A stretch of 10,885 nucleotides of DNA. It comes from CAZEDU01 sp964511185. GTDB taxonomy: Bacteria; Myxococcota; Myxococcia; Myxococcales; Myxococcaceae. A model generated the notes under the pieces. The model searched no databases. It saw only the letters and a list, made by a program, of their open reading frames with translations, and was not told the origin of the DNA. Shown piece after piece: positions 7,061-10,885 of the stretch (positions are counted from its first letter, which is position 1; every line of letters starts with the position of its first letter). The translations under genes and the position numbers were made by a program. Location: positions 1 through 10,885 of the forward strand of contig CAZEDU010000152.1 of NCBI GenBank assembly GCA_964511185.1, in the 5' to 3' direction.

Positions 7061-7086
7061 ATGGGCAACCTGGACACCAGGCCCAT
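7061..7086 (+). promoter_or_regulatory. imperfect hairpin over the plsY start region
   Basis: ATGGG (7061-7065) plus CCTGG (7069-7073) pair with CCAGG (7077-7081) plus CCCAT (7082-7086), giving ten base pairs with a 3-base bulge (CAA) and an ACA loop. Both candidate plsY start codons (7061 and 7085) and the weak AGG ribosome site fall in the stem. In RNA this could limit translation; in DNA it could be an operator between the two divergent genes. No protein or data supports either role. Confidence 0.35.
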
Positions 7087-7669
7087 GGCGCTGCAGATAG
7101 CTCTGGTCGTCTTCGCGTACTTGTGCGGCTCGGTGCCGTTCGGGCTGCTCCTCACCCGCTGGCTCAAGGGCGAGGACGTGCGCGCTTCGGGCAGCGGCAA
7201 CATCGGGGCCACCAACGTCGCCCGGGTCGCGGGGAAGCGGCTGGGCGTCGTGGTGCTGGTGCTCGACGCGCTCAAAGGCGCGCTGCCCGTCGGCCTGTTC
7301 ATGGCCTGGCAGCCAGAGGCGTACGGCTGGCATGCGGGCGCGGCGCTCGCGGCGGTGCTGGGGCATGTCTTCCCGCTGTGGCTCAAGCTGCGCGGCGGGA
7401 AAGGGGTGGCCACCGCGCTGGGGGTCATCGCGCTGTTGGCGCCGCTCGCCGCCGCGGTCGGAGCGGCGGTGTACGTCTTGAGCGTGTGGCTCACGCGCTT
7501 GAGCTCGTTGGGCTCGCTGCTCGGCGGCGTCGCGGCGGTCGCGACGGCGTGGCTCCTTCCGCTGCCGCGCGCGTACCCGCTGCTCGTGACGGGACTGCTG
7601 GCCCTCCTGCTCTTCACCCACCGCGCCAACGTCCGGCGGCTCGTCACGCGCGCCGAGCGCAAGCTCTGA
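7085..7669 (+). CDS. plsY: glycerol-3-phosphate acyltransferase PlsY (194 aa)
   Basis: Inner-membrane enzyme that moves the acyl group from acyl-phosphate (made by PlsX) to the 1-position of glycerol-3-phosphate, giving lysophosphatidic acid, the first step of phospholipid synthesis. All three family motifs are present: S-G-S-G-N-I-G-A-T-N (about 35-44), G-G-K-G-V-A-T (104-110) and H-R-A-N-V-R-R-L (179-186). About five hydrophobic membrane segments and a length near 200 residues fit the family. The N-terminus L-C-G-S-V-P-F-G is also typical. The ATG at 7085 puts the first membrane helix at the very start, as in most PlsY proteins; an in-frame ATG at 7061 would add eight residues and cannot be excluded, since neither has a strong ribosome site. 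The gene diverges from the DUF4920 gene, and no plsX is in view. Confidence 0.95.
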   Translation: MALQIALVVFAYLCGSVPFGLLLTRWLKGEDVRASGSGNIGATNVARVAGKRLGVVVLVLDALKGALPVGLFMAWQPEAYGWHAGAALAAVLGHVFPLWLKLRGGKGVATALGVIALLAPLAAAVGAAVYVLSVWLTRLSSLGSLLGGVAAVATAWLLPLPRAYPLLVTGLLALLLFTHRANVRRLVTRAERKL

Positions 7670-7672
7670 ACA

Positions 7673-7685
7673 GGGGACGGTCCCC
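7673..7685. repeat. 13-base palindrome between convergent genes
   Basis: GGGGACGGTCCCC lies in the 20-base gap between the plsY stop and the stop of the methyltransferase gene. It is perfect (GGGGAC-G-GTCCCC) and can fold as a 5-bp stem with a 3-base loop. There is no T-run on either strand, so it is a weak terminator candidate at best; its position between two stop codons is the reason for listing it. Confidence 0.4.
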
Positions 7686-7689
7686 GGCC

Positions 7690-8832
7690 TCACCGAGCCG
7701 GATAGCTGAGCAGCTCACACCGAATCGGCCCGTTCCACAGCACGTGCTTACGGTTCGGGCGGTGGTGAAACGCGCTCTCGAACGCCTCGTTGCCGGAGAG
7801 AATCGCCATGCGCCAGCCGCGCAGCTTCCCGGCCTGCTCGCCGAGCTGGAAGTAGAAGGTCTTCATCCCCTTCTGCCCGCCGGCGGTGAGCTTGTCGCCA
7901 TAGGGCGGGTTGGTGACGAGCAGCCCTGTGTCGGCCGGCGGTTCCAGCGCCTTGATGGCGTCGGCCTCCTTCAGCGTGACGACGTTCTTCAACCCCGCGG
8001 CGGCGACGTTTTTCTGGGCCGCCTCGAGCGCTTCGGGGTCGCGGTCGGCGCCGACGATGGGGAAGGGGGCGATGCGCTGCTGCTTGCGCGCGTCGGCCTT
8101 TAAGTCGGCGAGGAGCGGCTTCGCCTCGGGGCCGAGCACGGGCCAGCGCTCGATGCCGAGCGCGCGGGTGAGCGCCGGGGCGCGGCGAATGGCGATCCAC
8201 CCGGCCTCGGTGAGCAGCGTGCCCGAGCCGCACAGCGGGTCGAAGAGCGGCTCGTCGCCGGTGTACCCGGCGGCGGCGAGGATGGCCGCGGCGAGCGTCT
8301 CTTTGAGCGGGGCCTTGGTTTGCCGCACGCGGTAGCCGCGCCGGTGCAGCGCCTCGCCCGCGGCGTCGAGGGAGATGGAGAGCTGCTCCTTCTTCAGATG
8401 AACGACGACGCGGACGTCGGGGTCGCTGGGGTCCACGTCGGGCCGCTTCTTCCACTTCTCGCGCAGCCGGTCGGCGATCGCGTCTTTCACCTTCAGCGCC
8501 ACGAAGCCGGAGTGCTTGTGCTCGGAGTCGGTGAGGCTGGCGTCGACGGCGAAGGTGCTCTCGAGCGCCAGGTGCTCCTCCCACGGTACCGACTTCACCG
8601 CGTCGTACAGGCCGTCGGCGCCCCTCGCCTGCATCTCGCCGAGCGGGTAGAGCACCCGCTGCGCCAGCCGCGTCCACAGCGTGATGTGGAGCGCCTCGGA
8701 CAGGTTGGCCGCGAAGCGGACCCCGCCGCGGTCCTGACGGACCTTCGCCGCGCCCAGCTGGGTGAGCTCGGCGGCGAGGAGCTCTTCGGTGCCGCGCGCG
8801 GCGGTCGCGAACCAGTTCAGGCGTGCAGGCAT
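7690..8832 (-). CDS. rlmL: THUMP-domain 23S rRNA guanine-N2 methyltransferase, RlmL type (380 aa)
   Basis: Expected to methylate N2 of a guanine in 23S rRNA (G2445 in E. coli numbering) using S-adenosylmethionine. Residues about 55-160 match a THUMP RNA-binding domain, ending in L-H-R-R-G-Y-R (162-168), the linker typical of this group. The catalytic Rossmann domain follows, with F-D-P-L-C-G-S-G-T (197-205) for SAM binding, G-A-D-R-D (261-265) and the N6/N2-amine type motif N-P-P-Y-G (308-312). Unlike the fused E. coli RlmL-RlmK protein of about 700 residues, it has only the RlmL part, as in Bacillus YpsC. An AAGG stretch precedes the ATG at 8832. It lies 21 bases downstream of the phosphoesterase gene, so it may be the last gene of that run. 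The exact target base is inferred from the family. Confidence 0.9.
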   Translation of the reverse strand: MPARLNWFATAARGTEELLAAELTQLGAAKVRQDRGGVRFAANLSEALHITLWTRLAQRVLYPLGEMQARGADGLYDAVKSVPWEEHLALESTFAVDASLTDSEHKHSGFVALKVKDAIADRLREKWKKRPDVDPSDPDVRVVVHLKKEQLSISLDAAGEALHRRGYRVRQTKAPLKETLAAAILAAAGYTGDEPLFDPLCGSGTLLTEAGWIAIRRAPALTRALGIERWPVLGPEAKPLLADLKADARKQQRIAPFPIVGADRDPEALEAAQKNVAAAGLKNVVTLKEADAIKALEPPADTGLLVTNPPYGDKLTAGGQKGMKTFYFQLGEQAGKLRGWRMAILSGNEAFESAFHHRPNRKHVLWNGPIRCELLSYPAR

Positions 8833-8853
8833 GGCCTTAATGAAGCACGAAAC

Positions 8854-10008
8854 TCAGCCCACCAGGACGGCCTTGACGATCTCCGGCGGCGCGTCGACGC
8901 GCATGGGCGGGCCCCAGAAGCCGCAGCCGCGGCTGACGTAGATGTGCGCGTCGTCCTCGCGGTACAGCCCGGCGGAGTGCTCCCAGCCCAGGCCGATGAA
9001 GCGCGTCATCGGGAACAGCTGCCCGCCGTGCGTGTGTCCGGACAGCTGCAGCCCGATGTTCCTTTGCGCGGCGGCGGCGAAGTTCGCGGGCTGGTGCGCG
9101 AGCAGCACCGCGGGCACGTCGGGCCGCCGGGTGAGGAGCGCGGCGTCCAGGTCGTAGCCTTGCCGGCCGCGGCGCCGACCGCCCCAGTCGTCGACGCCGA
9201 TGAGGTCGATGCTGGTCGCGCCGCCGGCATCGCCAATGCGAACGGTCCGGTTGCGCAGCACCTCGATTCCCAGGCGGCTCAGGAAGCCCACCCACGGCAG
9301 CTCGCCCGAGATGTACTCGTGGTTGCCGGTCACGAAGAAGGTGCCGTAGCGGGAGCGCAGCTTCGACAGCGGCGCGACCGAGCCGCCCAGGAGGGAAACG
9401 GGCCCGTCGACCAGGTCTCCGGTGATGGCGACCAGGTCGGGCCGGAGCGCGTTGGCCTGCGCCACCAGCGCCTCGACGAAGCGCTCGCGGATGAAGGGGC
9501 CGACGTGCACGTCGGTGAGCTGCACGATGGTGAGCCCCTCGAGCGCGCGCGGAAGGCCGGGCAGCCGCACCACCACTTCGGTCTCTTCGGCCCGGCTGAA
9601 CGCGCGGTAGCTGCCGTACCCGGCCACGGCGAGGCCGCTCAACGTCGCCGCGCCCGCGAGCGACGAGAGGAACCAGCGGCGGTCTCGATCCACGCCGCGC
9701 GCGCGCCGCCGCTCGGCGGCCCAGTGCGCCAACCGGACGAGGTCGGCCGCCACGAACGCGAGCACCACGAAGATCAGCGCGCCCAGCCAGGCGTAGGACG
9801 CGACCGAGACCACGCGGACCCAGTCGGGCGGGAGGCCGTCGCGCAGGCTGCGTCGAAAAAGGAGCAGCGCGGTGAAGGCGCCGAAGAGCACGACGAGCCC
9901 GACGCGCGCGCGCCGGCCGGGGAGCCGCGGCCACAGCCGGTGAAGCAGGTAGAGGTGCCCGAGTAGGCTGCCTCCGCCGATGAGCAGCGAGAACGACACG
10001 AAGCGCAT
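8854..10008 (-). CDS. membrane-anchored calcineurin-like metallophosphoesterase, YkuE/YaeI type (384 aa)
   Basis: The N-terminal 135 residues hold about four hydrophobic segments (near 4-23, 37-52, 68-90 and 115-133), with an R-R-R-A-R-G-V-D-R-D-R-R stretch before the last. The phosphoesterase domain follows with all metal-binding motifs: D166-V-H168, G-D198-L-V-D, G-N229-H230-E, H305 (L-A-H-Q-P) and G-H325-T-H327-G-G-Q. A di-metal hydrolase is therefore well supported. Substrates differ between relatives: this group includes YkuE, YaeI and the chlamydial UDP-diacylglucosamine hydrolase LpxG, so a lipid or cell-envelope phosphodiester substrate is possible but not shown. The orientation of the catalytic domain relative to the membrane cannot be decided here. 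The stop is 21 bases from the methyltransferase start, and the gene begins 43 bases after the DUF2905 gene. Confidence 0.9.
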   Translation of the reverse strand: MRFVSFSLLIGGGSLLGHLYLLHRLWPRLPGRRARVGLVVLFGAFTALLLFRRSLRDGLPPDWVRVVSVASYAWLGALIFVVLAFVAADLVRLAHWAAERRRARGVDRDRRWFLSSLAGAATLSGLAVAGYGSYRAFSRAEETEVVVRLPGLPRALEGLTIVQLTDVHVGPFIRERFVEALVAQANALRPDLVAITGDLVDGPVSLLGGSVAPLSKLRSRYGTFFVTGNHEYISGELPWVGFLSRLGIEVLRNRTVRIGDAGGATSIDLIGVDDWGGRRRGRQGYDLDAALLTRRPDVPAVLLAHQPANFAAAAQRNIGLQLSGHTHGGQLFPMTRFIGLGWEHSAGLYREDDAHIYVSRGCGFWGPPMRVDAPPEIVKAVLVG

Positions 10009-10051
10009 CGCCCGAAGGCTACACCACTCCCGCTGCCCTCAACGGGACCCG

Positions 10052-10270
10052 TCAGCCGAAGAAGCGGCGCACGAGGTAGAGCGCCAGGCTCAAGGCCGCG
10101 GAGAGGAGCAGCATCGAGGCGATGGGGACGTACACGCGGGTCGTCTCGCTCTCGTAGCGGAGGTCGCCGGGCAGCTTGCCGAACCAGGACAGCGCGCCCA
10201 TCATCATCAGCGCGCCGACCGCGGCGAGCACCACGCCCGCGACGACGAGCACCAGGCCGATGGACTTCAC
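10052..10270 (-). CDS. DUF2905 family small membrane protein (72 aa)
   Basis: Two hydrophobic helices (about 4-28 and 47-68) flank a short loop with W-F-G-K-L-P-G-D-L, the signature of DUF2905; the length matches the family. Its function is not known. The start is GTG at 10268-10270, overlapping the TGA of the cyclase gene as GTGA, with AGGAG a few bases upstream on the minus strand, so translation is very likely coupled. The N- and C-termini (M-K-S and V-R-R-F-F-G) carry positive charges that suggest both ends face the cytoplasm. Confidence 0.85.
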   Translation of the reverse strand: MKSIGLVLVVAGVVLAAVGALMMMGALSWFGKLPGDLRYESETTRVYVPIASMLLLSAALSLALYLVRRFFG

Positions 10271-10885
10271 GTCGCTCCTCTCGCGTCGGCCTGAAGGGGC
10301 GAGCGCAGCCGCGCGGCGCGCACCGGTCCGTCGAGCCCCTTGAGCGTGGCCTCGAAGCGCTCGACCACCTCGGCCGCGGCGACCCAGCGCTGCTCGAGCG
10401 CCCGCGCGGCGAGCTCGGCCGGGAGCACGATTTCACGCGCGCCGGCGCAGCCCTGCAGCCGCGCGGCGACGTTCACGCTCTGGCCGAAGTAGTCGAGCTG
10501 CCCGTTCGCGGTCACCGCGTAGCAAGGACCCGCGTAGACGCCGAGCTTGAGCGAGAGCCGCTTGCCGTCGAAGGCCGGCCCTTCCTTCGCGAACCGCTCC
10601 TGCATCTCGATGGCGGCCCGCACTGCGTCGTCCTCGTCGATGAACGCCGCCATCACCGCGTCGCCAATCGTCTTCACCAGGGCGCCCCGGTGGCGCGCCA
10701 GGACGTCCTTCAAGAGGTCGAAGTGGTCTTGCACCAGCTGGAAGGCCTTCGCGTCGCCGGCGCGCGTGTACAGCGCGGTCGAGTCGGTGAGGTCGCTGAA
10801 CAAGATGGCGACCCGCGTGACCTCGAGCAGCACGCCCGGGCGCAAGAGCTCCTGAGCGAACTGGCGCCGAAACACCGGATCGAGC
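10267..10885 (-). CDS. adenylate/guanylate cyclase, class III catalytic domain (5' end outside the window)
   Basis: Makes cyclic nucleotide from ATP or GTP. The visible 205 residues hold nearly the whole catalytic domain. Counting from the GTG at 10875, the metal-binding aspartates are Asp28 (L-F-S-D-L-T-D-S) and Asp72 (K-T-I-G-D-A-V-M), the transition-state pair is Asn135 and Arg139 (V-N-V-A-A-R), and Lys68 and Asp128 (L-D-Y-F-G) occupy the positions that select adenine, so cAMP is the likely product. The frame continues upstream to the window edge (L-D-P before V-F-R-R), so this GTG is probably internal. The sequence before the domain, F-x-x-x-L-L-R-P-G-V, resembles cyclases with an N-terminal DUF5939 domain, but that part is not visible. 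The stop overlaps the DUF2905 start. Confidence 0.9.
   Translation of the reverse strand, partial: LDPVFRRQFAQELLRPGVLLEVTRVAILFSDLTDSTALYTRAGDAKAFQLVQDHFDLLKDVLARHRGALVKTIGDAVMAAFIDEDDAVRAAIEMQERFAKEGPAFDGKRLSLKLGVYAGPCYAVTANGQLDYFGQSVNVAARLQGCAGAREIVLPAELAARALEQRWVAAAEVVERFEATLKGLDGPVRAARLRSPLQADARGAT

Noticed and set aside
5986..7662. A 558-residue minus-strand frame, of which only the last 166 residues are called
   Set aside because: The N-terminal two thirds is antisense to plsY and overlaps the DUF4920 gene in another frame, and has low-complexity Arg/Ser/Ala composition. The start at 6486 fits gene spacing.
6706..8103. A 465-residue plus-strand frame that overlaps plsY, the DUF4920 gene and the methyltransferase
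   Set aside because: It crosses three well-supported genes on both strands and has no recognisable motif.
8320..9966. A 548-residue plus-strand frame antisense to the methyltransferase and phosphoesterase genes
   Set aside because: Low-complexity composition without motifs, while both minus-strand genes show complete catalytic motifs.
10042..10052. Short inverted repeat ACGGG-A-CCCGT between the phosphoesterase and DUF2905 genes as a terminator
   Set aside because: The loop is too small for a real hairpin and there is no T-run; it also overlaps the DUF2905 stop.

Overview
The window is very GC-rich, densely coded DNA that looks like a member of the Myxococcota. The pointers are a Hanks-type Ser/Thr kinase whose catalytic loop reads D-I-S-P-S-N (the 'SP' loop common in myxobacterial kinases), a class III cyclase of the type found in these bacteria, a DUF4920 secreted protein and frequent GTG starts. 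This is inference from style and families; no taxonomic marker gene is present. No tRNA, rRNA, CRISPR array, insertion sequence or prophage gene was seen. Every gap between genes is about 110 bases or shorter.

Left part (1-5879): two facing gene sets meet tail to tail with 3 bases between stop codons. On the plus strand are the last codons of an unidentified gene, a STAS-like protein with a C-terminal four-cysteine zinc ribbon, and a small PAS sensor with a cysteine cluster and a coiled-coil tail. On the minus strand, transcribed in this order, are a Ser/Thr kinase with an unusual catalytic loop (L-C-D in place of H-R-D), a 1006-residue TPR protein, and a second STAS-zinc ribbon protein clearly paralogous to the first. 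The minus-strand genes are tightly coupled: a strong ribosome site overlaps the kinase stop, and the TPR stop overlaps the next start as GTGA. Both STAS proteins keep a serine where anti-anti-sigma factors of the SpoIIAA/RsbV type are phosphorylated. A partner-switching-like signalling module is therefore the most interesting reading of the window. It is an inference, not a demonstrated system.

Middle part (5986-7669): a minus-strand pair encodes a small protein with a PD-(D/E)XK-like signature, downstream of a secreted DUF4920 protein. Diverging from them on the plus strand is plsY, the membrane acyltransferase that starts phospholipid synthesis. An imperfect hairpin covers both possible plsY start codons.

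Right part (7690-10885): a minus-strand run, in transcription order, of an adenylate/guanylate cyclase (5' end outside the window), a two-helix DUF2905 membrane protein whose GTG start overlaps the cyclase stop, a membrane-anchored metallophosphoesterase of the YkuE/YaeI type, and an RlmL-type 23S rRNA guanine-N2 methyltransferase. Its last gene converges on plsY across a 20-base gap that contains a perfect 13-base palindrome.
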